Under the pieces are notes generated by a model. The model searched no databases and was not told the origin of the DNA. It saw only the letters and a program-made list of their open reading frames with translations. A stretch of DNA of 64,000 bases, from positions 1 through 64,000 of the forward strand of contig PHCI01000008.1 in assembly GCA_002842205.1 (NCBI GenBank). The letters are read 5' to 3'. The stretch's first letter is position 1, and every line of letters begins with the position of its first letter. Shown here in pieces: positions 1 to 7,703 of this stretch. The DNA is from Betaproteobacteria bacterium HGW-Betaproteobacteria-3. Lineage in GTDB: Bacteria; Pseudomonadota; Gammaproteobacteria; Burkholderiales; Burkholderiaceae_C. A program made the position numbers and the translations under genes.

Positions 1-1
1 G

Positions 2-448
2 CGGCCCGGGGGCGCGGCCGGCGAAGAAGAAGCGCGCAAGCGCCACGCGCTGCTTGAGGTCGCGCGCCGCGAGGGCGTGGCGGCGATGGCGCGCCAGTGG
101 GTGCAGGGCATGGTGCACCCGGCGCGCCGCGACGATCGCGCGCTGGTGGACGCCATCGTGGCCATGTTCGCGCGCAAGACCGCCGACATCTTCGAAGGCC
201 AGATCCGCGCGCTGCTGAACCGACCGGACGCCACGCCCGTGCTGCAAGGCCTGCAGACGCCCGTGCTGGTGTTGTGCGGCCGCCAGGACAGCTGGGCCCC
301 GCCGGTGCAGCACGAGGCGCTGGCGGCGCTGATCCCCGGCCAGCCGCCGGTGCAGGTGATCGACGACGCCGGCCACATGAGCACCCTGGAGCAGCCGCAG
401 GCCGTGGCGCAGGCACTGCGGGCCTGGCGGGACCGCGTGGCGGGTTGA
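2..448 (+). CDS. Alpha/beta hydrolase, C-terminal part (5' end outside window)
   Basis: The frame is open from the first bases of the window, so this is the tail of a gene that starts upstream. The visible 148 residues carry the C-terminal half of an alpha/beta-hydrolase fold: a cap region rich in Arg/Ala, then PVLVLCGRQDSWAPP (the strand and turn that hold the catalytic Asp) and DDAGHMSTLEQP (the catalytic His). The nucleophile elbow would lie outside the window. The pattern is typical of small esterases, enol-lactonases and C-C hydrolases, and the substrate cannot be told from this part. A GTG at 77 could be mistaken for a start, but the upstream residues are in frame and fit the family. 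The gene ends about 100 bp before the next gene on the same strand. Confidence 0.8.
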   Translation, partial: RPGGAAGEEEARKRHALLEVARREGVAAMARQWVQGMVHPARRDDRALVDAIVAMFARKTADIFEGQIRALLNRPDATPVLQGLQTPVLVLCGRQDSWAPPVQHEALAALIPGQPPVQVIDDAGHMSTLEQPQAVAQALRAWRDRVAG

Positions 449-551
449 GCGCCGGGCGCTGGCGGCGGGTGGGCGCCGTCGGAGGCCCATCCCCCTGCGG
501 CCACGACACGATTAGAGCGTGCTCACGATCCGGCGGGCGCATGATGGCGCC

Positions 552-1793
552 ATGGCCGACACCCCACCGCCACGCGCCGCCCACCTTCGCGCCACCGACC
601 TGCGCGGCGCCAGCCGTCTGGCGGTGGATGCCACGCTGGGCCTGACCGATCTGGTCGAAAACCTGCATCACAACATCACCCGGGTGCCCGGCCCGCTGGG
701 CGAAGTGTCCCGGCGGCGCACGCGCGGCATCACGGGGCTGGTCTACCGCAGCATCCGCGGCGTGACGCGGCTGGTGGGGGGCAGCGTGGACGCGCTGCTG
801 GGCCAGCTGGCGGCCCTGCTCGGGCCGGGCCAGGCCGTGGCGTCGCCCGAACGCGAGGCCGTGCTGGCCGCGCTCAACGGGGTGCTGGGCGACCACCTGC
901 AGGCCAGCGGCAACCCGCTGGCCACCGCGATGCACCTGCGCCACGACGGGCACCCCCTCGAACTTGATCCGGTGGCGCTGGCCCGGGCGCTGCCGCAGGC
1001 CGGGGGACGGGTGCTGCTGCTGGTGCACGGCCTGTGCATGAACGGCCTGCAGTGGCGCCGCCAGGGTCACGACCACGGGGCGGCGCTGGCCGCTGCGGGC
1101 GGCAGCGTCCCGCTGTACCTGCACTACAACTCGGGGTTGCACGTGTCGACCAATGGCCGCCTGCTGGCCGACCGGCTGCAGCAGCTCGTGCTGGCCTGGC
1201 CGGTGCCGGTGCAGGAGCTGGTGATCCTGGGCCACAGCATGGGCGGGCTGGTGGCGCGCAGCGCGGTGGCGCAGGCGCGGGGCGACGCCTGGCCACGGCT
1301 GCTGCGCAAGCTCGTGTTTCTGGGCACGCCGCACCACGGCGCGCCGCTGGAGCGTGGCGGCCACTGGATCGACGCCATCCTCGGCGCCAGTCCCTACACC
1401 GCGGCGTTTGCGCGGCTGGGCAAGTTGCGCAGCGCCGGCATCACCGACCTGCGCCACGGCAGCCTGCTGGACCAAGACTGGGCCGGCGATCACCCCTTTG
1501 CGCACGGCCACGACACCCGCACCCCGGTGCCGCTGCCCGCGGGCGTGGACTGTTATGCCATTGCCGGCTCGCTGGGCAGCGAACCGGACGCGCTGCGTGG
1601 CAAGCTGCTGGGCGACGGCCTGGTGCCGCTGGACAGCGCGCTGGGCCAGCACCGGCAGGCCGCACGTCAACTGCACTTGCAGCCCGGCCACCAGTGGGTC
1701 GCGCAGGGTGTCAACCACCTTGATCTGCTGTGCGACGCGGCCGTGGCCGCGCAGTTGCAGGCCTGGCTCGTTACGCCGCCGGCTTGCGGTTGA
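552..1793 (+). CDS. Lipase/esterase-like alpha/beta hydrolase
   Basis: A 413-residue protein if it starts at the ATG at 552; the frame is open from 519, but the upstream codons read like leader sequence. An N-terminal helical region of about 130 residues precedes the hydrolase core. The core has LVHGLCMNG near residue 157 (oxyanion-hole HG) and LGHSMGGL near residue 226 (G-x-S-x-G nucleophile elbow), followed by FLGTPHHGAP, which is typical of lipases and PGAP1-like acylhydrolases. No signal peptide is obvious. It probably hydrolyses a lipid or polyester acyl chain, but the substrate is unknown. Its last 23 bases overlap the 3' end of the opposite-strand transporter gene, so the two converge with no terminator between them. 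Confidence 0.8.
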   Translation: MADTPPPRAAHLRATDLRGASRLAVDATLGLTDLVENLHHNITRVPGPLGEVSRRRTRGITGLVYRSIRGVTRLVGGSVDALLGQLAALLGPGQAVASPEREAVLAALNGVLGDHLQASGNPLATAMHLRHDGHPLELDPVALARALPQAGGRVLLLVHGLCMNGLQWRRQGHDHGAALAAAGGSVPLYLHYNSGLHVSTNGRLLADRLQQLVLAWPVPVQELVILGHSMGGLVARSAVAQARGDAWPRLLRKLVFLGTPHHGAPLERGGHWIDAILGASPYTAAFARLGKLRSAGITDLRHGSLLDQDWAGDHPFAHGHDTRTPVPLPAGVDCYAIAGSLGSEPDALRGKLLGDGLVPLDSALGQHRQAARQLHLQPGHQWVAQGVNHLDLLCDAAVAAQLQAWLVTPPACG

Positions 1794-2688
1794 CCAGCAC
1801 GATGCCCATGGCCACCAGGGCCAGCGCGGCCAGCAGGCTGGGCGTCACGGCCTCGTGCAGCCACAGCGCACCGAACAGCAGCGCGAACACCGGCGTGAGA
1901 AACACAAACACCGAAATCCGCGTGGCCGGGTAGCGGCCCAGCATCCACATCCACGCGAGGTAGCTGGCAAAGGCGCCCACCACGGTCTGCACCGTCAGCG
2001 ACAGCGCGGCGAAGGCGCTGAAGTCGAACGACCAGCGCTCGCCCAGACCCAGCGACAGCACAGGCAGCGCCACCGCGCTGACTGCCACCTGGTAGAAGAG
2101 CAGCTTTTCGGCCGACACGCGCATCAGCGTGGTGGTGCGGATCACCACCGTCGTCAGGCCCCACAACATGCCCGCGGCCAGGCCCAGCAGGTCGCCCTGC
2201 CAGGTGGCGCCGCCCACGCCACCGGCAAAGCCCTCGCGCATGGCAAACACCAGGGCAGCGAAGGCAAAGCCCAGGCCCAGCCACTGCAGCGGGCGCAGTC
2301 GCTCCGAGCGCACGAACAGCGGCACCAGGCCAGCCACCCAGAACGGCGAGGTGTACAGAAACACCGTGAGCCGCGACGCCGACGTCCACTGCAGCCCGGT
2401 GTAGAGGCACGCAAACTCAGCCGCAAACAGACCCCCGGCCAGCAGTCCCGGCCCGAGCGTGCCGTCGCGCGCGAACAGCGTGACGCCACGGGCGCGGCAC
2501 CAGACCCACAGCAATGCCGTGGCGCCCACAAAGCGGACGGCGGCCTGGAACACCGGCGCCACCTCGGCCAGCGTGGCCTTGACCAGCACCTGCTGAAAGC
2601 CCCAGAACAGGCAGCAGCCCAGCAGCAGCGAAACGGCCAGGCCGTCCAGGTGGTCTTTGCGCAGCGGTGTCGTCATGGTGGCGTGCAA
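1771..2688 (-). CDS. DMT-superfamily transporter (EamA family)
   Basis: This 305-residue, very hydrophobic protein has the two-fold repeated EamA layout of about ten membrane helices. The first repeat begins near GLAVSLLLGCCLFWGFQQ and the second near WQGDLLGLAAGMLWGLT. The C-terminus ends in a short basic tail (VNRKPAA). Family members export amino acids, purines or other metabolites at the inner membrane; the substrate cannot be predicted. The gene is read toward the lipase-like gene and overlaps it. A dispersed hairpin element lies just upstream of its start, between it and the end of the E1/ketosynthase fusion gene on the same strand. Confidence 0.85.
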   Translation of the reverse strand: MHATMTTPLRKDHLDGLAVSLLLGCCLFWGFQQVLVKATLAEVAPVFQAAVRFVGATALLWVWCRARGVTLFARDGTLGPGLLAGGLFAAEFACLYTGLQWTSASRLTVFLYTSPFWVAGLVPLFVRSERLRPLQWLGLGFAFAALVFAMREGFAGGVGGATWQGDLLGLAAGMLWGLTTVVIRTTTLMRVSAEKLLFYQVAVSAVALPVLSLGLGERWSFDFSAFAALSLTVQTVVGAFASYLAWMWMLGRYPATRISVFVFLTPVFALLFGALWLHEAVTPSLLAALALVAMGIVLVNRKPAA

Positions 2689-2710
2689 GCGGGGCGGGGA
2701 AAAGGCATGA

Positions 2711-2763
2711 TTGCTACAAAATAAGTAGCAAAGTATGACCTTTTGACGGGGGAAATAAGCCTA
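2711..2763 (-). repeat. Dispersed hairpin element, copy 1
   Basis: First of nine clear copies in the window. On the minus strand it reads CCCCCGTCAAA, a short spacer, an ATACTTTG-type box, then a perfect 7-bp hairpin (TTGCTAC at 2711-2717 pairing with GTAGCAA at 2725-2731, 7-nt loop). It lies in the intergenic gap between the fusion gene's stop and the transporter start. Confidence 0.75.
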
Positions 2764-2784
2764 TTTTGTTCAAAAAACTTGTGC

Positions 2785-5700
2785 TTACCGCTCCAGCACC
2801 GCCCCGGCAAACGTGTAGCCCGCGCCAAACGCGCACAGGCCGATGCGCGCGCCGGTGTCGGGCCGGCGCAGCACGGTGTCCAGCGCCAGCGGGATCGAGC
2901 TCGACGAGGTGTTGCCCTGCAGCCGGATCTCGTTCCACACGCGTTCGGGCGCGAGTTTGAGGCGCGTGCGCATGGCCTCGATGATGCGGCCGTTGGCCTG
3001 GTGCGGCACCACCATGTCGAGGTCGGCCAGCGCCAGGCCCGATTGGGTGCAGGCCTGCGCCAGCATGCCGCCCATGCGGCGCACGGCTTCGGCAAAGATG
3101 CGGCGCCCGTCCATGCTGACTTTCGCGCCTTCGCGCGGCAGCGGCACGCACAGCGTCGAGCCGTCCTCGCCGCGGGCGCTGAGCACCGGCCGGTGCAGCC
3201 GCGCCAGCCCGTGGCCAGCCGCGGTGGCCGTGCCCAGCACGGTGGCGGTGGCGGCGTCGGCAAAGATGGGGGAGGTGTCGGGGTCGTCGATGTCGACAAT
3301 GCTGCGCATGGCCTCGGTGGTGATCACCAGCACGCGGGCGTCGGGGTGGCCCTGCAGGTAATCCCAGGCCGCGGCCAGCGCGTACAGATAGCCGCTGCAA
3401 GCGGCCTGCAGGTCATAGGCGGGCACGTCGGCCTGCGGCGCCAGCCGCTGCAGCACCTGGCAAGCGGTGGAGGGCGAAATCATCATCGGCGTGCTGGTGC
3501 TGCAGATGATGAGGCTCAGCGCCGACGCCTCCACCCCCGCTTCGGCCAGCGCCAGCCGGGCGGCCTCGGTGGCCATGCTGACGGCGTCCTGTGTGGCGTC
3601 GGCCATCAGGCGGGACTCGATGCCGGTGCGCTCGAAAATGCCGTCGCCGCCGGGCACGCTGGGCGCGAAGCCCGGCAGGCGCGGCGCCAGTTCGGCGTTG
3701 GAGATGCGGTTGCGCCCGCGCACCACACCCAGCCCGTGCAGCATCACCGCCGCCGGGCCGCGGTGGGCGGGCGCGGCGGTGGGCGTCGGCGCTGTGGCGC
3801 GGCGCGTGAGCAGCGCCACGCCCGGGTCTTCGCGCTTGGGCTGGCGCTGCCGCCCGTGGGTTACGGCCAGCGTCAGCACCGGCGCATCCACCGCCACCTT
3901 TTCACCGGGCGCCAGGTGCAGGGCCTGCACCACGCCGTCGCTGGGCGAGGCCAGGTCAACGATGGCCTTGTCGGCCTCCAGGCTGGCCAGCGTCTGGCCG
4001 ACCGTCACGGTGTCGCCGACCTTGACGTTCAGCTCGACCAGTTCGACGGTCTGGTCCGAGGGGCTGGAGCCGATGGCGGTGACCACGTAGCGGCCCGCTT
4101 CGGCGGCGGGCGGCACGGCCCAGGCCAGGTCAAGGCCACACAGTTCGGCGGCCGCAGCCAGCGTGCGGCGGTACGAGGGCAGCACTTCGAGCTGGTTGCC
4201 AAAGTGGCAGGGCACATGGGTGTCGGGGCGGGCCACGCGGCGGCATTCGACATGGCGGTCCACGCTTTCGGCCACCGCGGCCAGCACCTCGGCGCCGAAG
4301 CCCGCGCTCAGGTTGTCTTCGTGCACCACCAGCAGGCGGCCGGTCTTGCGCGCCGAGGCGCACACGGTGGCGCGGTCCCAGGGGGCGAGCCAGCGCAGGT
4401 CAATGACCTCGACCGAAGCCCCGGCGGCGCCCAGCGTGTCGGCCACCTGCTCGCACAGCGGCACGGTGTTGCCCCAGCCCACCAGCGTGAGGTCGGTACC
4501 GGGGCGCAGCACGCGCGCGCTGCCGATCGGCACCAGCTGCCGGTCCACATCGGGCGAAGTGCTGCGCAGCGGGTCGTTCAGCAGGGCCTTGGGGTACAGC
4601 AGCACGGTGGGCCGCTCGCCCTGGAAGGCGGCGTTGAGCATGCCGGCGGCGTCGGCGGCGCTGGACGGCACCGCCACGTCGATGCCCGGCAGGTGCGCCA
4701 CCAGTGCGTCGTAGGTCGAAGCGTGAAACGGCCCCAGCCCCGGCCGGTAACCGCCGCTGGCCGCGATCACGATCACCGGCGCGCGCCATTGTCCGCAGGT
4801 GCGCCAGTGCAGGCTGCCCAGTTCGGTGGCCAGCTGGTTGCACACCAGCGGCAAAAAGTCGGCGAACTGGATGAACGCCACCGGGCGCCCTCCGGCCAGT
4901 GCACGGCCGATGCTGGTGCCCACGATGGTGGATTCGCTCAGCGGCGAATTGGACACCCGCCCGGCAAACGTGGTGCTCAGGTCGCGGGTGACGCCAAACA
5001 CGTCGCCCTTGGGGTCTTCGATGTCTTCGCCGTACAGCGTCACGCGCGCATCGGCCCGCATGCGGGCGGCCAGCGTGGCGCCCAGCGCGGCGCGCATGGT
5101 CAGGCGCTCGGTGCCGGCGTCGCCGCGGTATTCGTTGAGGGGATCGAGCAGCCCCGGCGCCACTGGCGCGCGGGCGTCCAGGCTGGCCTGCGGGGCCGGG
5201 GCATCGAGTGCTGCATCCGAGGCGGTGCGCACCTCGCGCTCGATGTCGCGGTCGATGGCGTTGAGGTCCTGCGCGGTCAGGCCGTCGGCCAGCAGCGCGG
5301 CGCGCAGGCGGGCCAGCGGGTCGGCTTCGGCGCGCACCTGGGCGATTTCGCGGGCGTCACGGTAGACGGCTTCGTCGTCGGCATTGGTGTGGTTGCTCAG
5401 GCGCTCGACCTGCATCACGCACAGTGACGGGCCGCGCTGCGCGCGCATGCGGGCGACCACCTGGGCAAACTGCTCGCCGCAGGCCAGCGCGTCGCGGCCG
5501 TCCAGGCGGTCGATCGGGATGCCGTAGAACTGGTCGGCGTCGCCGCCGGGATGCGAATAAAAGGTTTGCCCCTGCGTGCGCGTCGAGATCGAATAGCGGT
5601 TGTCTTCAATCAGGAACAGCACCGGCAACTGCCAGCGCACGGCCTCGGCAATGGCTTCGAGCACCTCGCCCTGTTGCGAGGCACCGTCGCCCAGCGCGCA

Positions 5701-6123
5701 CAGCACGATGGGCTGCGACGGCTGGTCGCGGACCTCGCGCGCCACGCCGGCGGCCTGCAGCGCGTTGTTGCCCACGGGGCCGACCAGGCTGAGCACCTTG
5801 AGCGCGGGCGCGCTCAGGTGCGCGCTCATCTGGCGTCCGGCCGAATGGCTGGCGCCGTTGCACAGCAGGCTGTGGAAGAACTCGACCACCGGCACGCCGC
5901 GCGCCAGCATGAGGGACTTGTCGCGGTAGTGGCAATGCAGGTAGTCGTCCGGCCCCAGCCACGGTGCCAGCGCGGCCACGGCCTCGTGGCCGGTGCCGCT
6001 GACCTGGAAGAAGGCCTCGCCGCGGGCCACCAGCTCGGTCTCCACGGCGTCGAGCGTGCGCGCGGTGCGCATCCAGCGGTACAACTGAAGGCGCGTGTCT
6101 TGAATCGGGGGGCGGTCGGACAT
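2785..6123 (-). CDS. E1-alpha / E1-beta / lipoyl / KAS III-like ketosynthase fusion protein
   Basis: One 1112-residue frame holds four domains. Residues 1-310 are a thiamine-diphosphate E1-alpha domain (GDGASQQGE at 145-153 with downstream EDNRYS, the metal/ThDP motif). Residues 340-665 are E1-beta (LYGEDIEDPKGDVFG, SPLSEST, GGYRPGLGPFH). Residues 685-755 are a lipoyl domain with the modifiable Lys in LEADKA (K719). Residues 795-1112 are a FabH-type ketosynthase with the full triad: Cys909 (LQAACSGYL), His1041 (VPHQANGR) and Asn1071 (GNTSSSS). Ala/Pro-rich linkers join them. An E2 acyltransferase catalytic domain and an E3 are absent. My inference is that a 2-oxoacid is decarboxylated, the acyl group is loaded onto the tethered lipoyl arm, and it is handed directly to the ketosynthase to prime a fatty-acyl or polyketide chain with an unusual starter. 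No other chain-building genes are nearby. The domain calls are firm and the route is not. Confidence 0.88.
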   Translation of the reverse strand: MSDRPPIQDTRLQLYRWMRTARTLDAVETELVARGEAFFQVSGTGHEAVAALAPWLGPDDYLHCHYRDKSLMLARGVPVVEFFHSLLCNGASHSAGRQMSAHLSAPALKVLSLVGPVGNNALQAAGVAREVRDQPSQPIVLCALGDGASQQGEVLEAIAEAVRWQLPVLFLIEDNRYSISTRTQGQTFYSHPGGDADQFYGIPIDRLDGRDALACGEQFAQVVARMRAQRGPSLCVMQVERLSNHTNADDEAVYRDAREIAQVRAEADPLARLRAALLADGLTAQDLNAIDRDIEREVRTASDAALDAPAPQASLDARAPVAPGLLDPLNEYRGDAGTERLTMRAALGATLAARMRADARVTLYGEDIEDPKGDVFGVTRDLSTTFAGRVSNSPLSESTIVGTSIGRALAGGRPVAFIQFADFLPLVCNQLATELGSLHWRTCGQWRAPVIVIAASGGYRPGLGPFHASTYDALVAHLPGIDVAVPSSAADAAGMLNAAFQGERPTVLLYPKALLNDPLRSTSPDVDRQLVPIGSARVLRPGTDLTLVGWGNTVPLCEQVADTLGAAGASVEVIDLRWLAPWDRATVCASARKTGRLLVVHEDNLSAGFGAEVLAAVAESVDRHVECRRVARPDTHVPCHFGNQLEVLPSYRRTLAAAAELCGLDLAWAVPPAAEAGRYVVTAIGSSPSDQTVELVELNVKVGDTVTVGQTLASLEADKAIVDLASPSDGVVQALHLAPGEKVAVDAPVLTLAVTHGRQRQPKREDPGVALLTRRATAPTPTAAPAHRGPAAVMLHGLGVVRGRNRISNAELAPRLPGFAPSVPGGDGIFERTGIESRLMADATQDAVSMATEAARLALAEAGVEASALSLIICSTSTPMMISPSTACQVLQRLAPQADVPAYDLQAACSGYLYALAAAWDYLQGHPDARVLVITTEAMRSIVDIDDPDTSPIFADAATATVLGTATAAGHGLARLHRPVLSARGEDGSTLCVPLPREGAKVSMDGRRIFAEAVRRMGGMLAQACTQSGLALADLDMVVPHQANGRIIEAMRTRLKLAPERVWNEIRLQGNTSSSSIPLALDTVLRRPDTGARIGLCAFGAGYTFAGAVLER

Positions 6124-6325
6124 GGGCGGGTTTGGGCGGGCCTCGGAGTCCGGGGCGGGGGTTGCGGATTTCAGGGATTATGGTCCGGCGCGCGGGCCAG
6201 CGGAATCGCCCGGCGGGGCAGCCCCCAGGCCGCGAAGGCCAAGCGCCCGCGCCAGAGCCCGGCGCGCGGGCCGCTGGCGCAGGGCGGGCCGACGGGGCGG
6301 GTTGTTACGCCGCGTTACGTAAAAA

Positions 6326-6754
6326 TCAGTGCGGCCGGACCAGTTTGTTCAGGAGACGCTTCAACGCTTCCATTTCAGAAGCAGTAAATGACCGTATGGC
6401 AAGGGCTTCAAGCGCTTTGGCTTGCTCAAGCAGGGGTTTGACGGTGCGCTGCCCGCTGGCGGTGATGGCCACCCGCGTGCAGCGCTGGTCGGTCGCGTCG
6501 GCCTGCAGTGTCACCCAGCCCTGCTCGCGCATGCGCTGCACCAGCTTGGTCACGGTCGGCTGCTTGCTCAGCACCTCGTGCGCCAGGGCGCTCACGGTCA
6601 GCGGCGCGCTGTCGTGCAGCGTGGCCAACACCCGCCATTCGATCGAGGTCAGCCCGGCGGCCCGCACCGCCGGCTCAAACCCCTTGAACAGCGCATGGTT
6701 GGCCTGCCCGAGCAGATAGCCCAGATAACCGTCAACGAAGCGTGTGGAGGTCAT
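6326..6754 (-). CDS. MarR-family transcriptional regulator
   Basis: This 142-residue winged-helix protein has a helical dimerisation N-terminus, the segment LTSIEWRVLATL, a recognition helix around KQPTVTKLVQRM and the wing DATDQRCTRVAIT, all classic MarR features. In Pseudomonas the nicotinate repressor NicR is a MarR protein encoded beside nicX, so a similar role over the neighbouring NicX-like cluster is a reasonable inference. A 14-bp palindrome between the flavin reductase and the dioxygenase genes is a candidate operator. The start codon is immediately preceded by a GC-rich repeat array, and I see no good Shine-Dalgarno sequence there, so expression may have been affected by the repeats. 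Confidence 0.85.
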   Translation of the reverse strand: MTSTRFVDGYLGYLLGQANHALFKGFEPAVRAAGLTSIEWRVLATLHDSAPLTVSALAHEVLSKQPTVTKLVQRMREQGWVTLQADATDQRCTRVAITASGQRTVKPLLEQAKALEALAIRSFTASEMEALKRLLNKLVRPH

Positions 6755-6766
6755 GGCGTCCGATCA

Positions 6767-7131
6767 GCGCAGTACGCGTAGCGACCCGCGTGGGGGCCGA
6801 GAGCGCCGCGCCGGGCCGCCCCAAGCCAGCGCAGCCCCCGAGGGGCTGAGGGCTGCAGCTCCGGGCCTGCCTGCGCAGGGCCGGACAGCCCGAAGGGACG
6901 CTGCCTCTGGCCGCGTCTCGTACAGCGAACCACACGCAGTGGGGAGCGTGGGGGCCGAGAGCGCCGCGCCGGGCCGCTCCCAAGCAAGCTCAGCCCCCTC
7001 GGGGGGCAGCGCAGTACACGCAGTGACAAGCGTGGGGCCATAGAGGCCGCCGCGCCGGGCCGCCCCAAGCCAGGCCAGCCCCCTCGGGGGGCAGCGAACC
7101 ACACGAAGTGGGGAGCGTGGGGGCCTCATCC
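6767..7131. repeat. Array of about three GC-rich repeat units
   Basis: This 365-bp gap holds no gene. It consists of diverged copies of a unit with the core GCGCCGGGCCGCCCCAAGCC, then CCCCTCGGGGGGCAGCG, then CACACGCAGTGGGGAGCGTG. The copies begin near 6801, 6960 and 7051, and a longer diverged spacer follows the first one. The same unit forms the array inside the hydrolase gene at 9077-9341 and the fragment at 21805-21850. It ends right at the stop codon of the flavin reductase and almost at the start of the MarR gene, so it separates two genes that would otherwise be adjacent on one strand. Confidence 0.85.
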
Positions 7132-7650
7132 TCACAGTGGGTGCTCGGTATAAAAGCGCCCGCCATGGAACAGCAGCGGCGACGCATCGGGGCGGTGGTG
7201 GCAGCGCTCGACCTCGCCCACGAAGATCACGTGGTCGCCTTCTTCGTACTGGCTGCGGTTGAAGCACTCAAAGCTGGCCATGGCGCCCGTCAGGATCGGC
7301 GCGCCGCTCTGGCCCTGTGTGAAGGTCACGCCGCTCCAGCGCTCGGCGCCCTTGGTGGCAAAGCGTTCGGCCAGCGCCTTCTGGTCGGCCGCGAGGATGT
7401 TGATGGCGTAATGCGAGCCGGCGCTGAGCACGGGCATCGAGCCGGCCGCGCGGGCCAGGCTCCACAGCACCAGTGGCGGATCGAGCGACACCGAGTTGAA
7501 CGAATTGGCCGTCAGGCCGATGAGGTCACCGCGGTCGCTGCGGGCGGTCACGATGGTCACGCCGGTGGCAAACGTGCCCAACGCGGTGCGGAACTCCTGC
7601 TGCGAGAAGCTCGGGGGCAAGGCCCGGGGAACGGTGGCGCGTGGCGGCAT
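7132..7650 (-). CDS. Flavin reductase (HpaC/RutF-like, FMN-binding split barrel)
   Basis: This 172-residue protein has the standard small-component layout: FRTALGTFATGVTIVTA near the N-terminus, GLTANSFNSVSLDPPL (flavin-phosphate binding loop) and YAINILAADQ, ending with a GDHVIFVGEVE strand and FHGGRFYT. Such enzymes use NAD(P)H to make free reduced flavin for a partner monooxygenase. The partner here is most likely the acyl-CoA-dehydrogenase-fold oxygenase at 9937-11220, and the NicX-like gene lies divergently only 53 bp away. Together they look like a two-component ring hydroxylase plus ring-opening enzyme. The 3' end abuts the repeat array. Confidence 0.88.
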   Translation of the reverse strand: MPPRATVPRALPPSFSQQEFRTALGTFATGVTIVTARSDRGDLIGLTANSFNSVSLDPPLVLWSLARAAGSMPVLSAGSHYAINILAADQKALAERFATKGAERWSGVTFTQGQSGAPILTGAMASFECFNRSQYEEGDHVIFVGEVERCHHRPDASPLLFHGGRFYTEHPL

Positions 7651-7662
7651 GCTTGTAATTTA

Positions 7663-7676
7663 CATGAAATTTCATG
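7663..7676. promoter_or_regulatory. 14-bp perfect palindrome, candidate MarR operator
   Basis: CATGAAATTTCATG lies in the 53-bp divergent gap between the flavin reductase and the NicX-like gene. It is AT-rich and fully symmetric, as expected for a small dimeric repressor. The MarR-type regulator encoded 0.9 kb away is the obvious candidate binder. It overlaps an alternative ATG at 7674, which argues for the dioxygenase start at 7704. Confidence 0.45.
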
Positions 7677-7703
7677 AATAATCAGCGCAACCGGAACCCC
7701 ACC

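Noticed and set aside
2743-5427. An 894-codon open frame antisense to the E1/ketosynthase fusion
   Set aside because: It has no recognisable domain and a biased His/Gln/Arg/Gly composition typical of the shadow frame of a GC-rich gene, while the opposite strand has four complete domains.
6732-7267. Repeat-encoded ORFs with PPEGAGLAWGGPARRP-like peptides
   Set aside because: They exist in every frame of the GC-rich repeat arrays and are by-products of the repeat, not genes.
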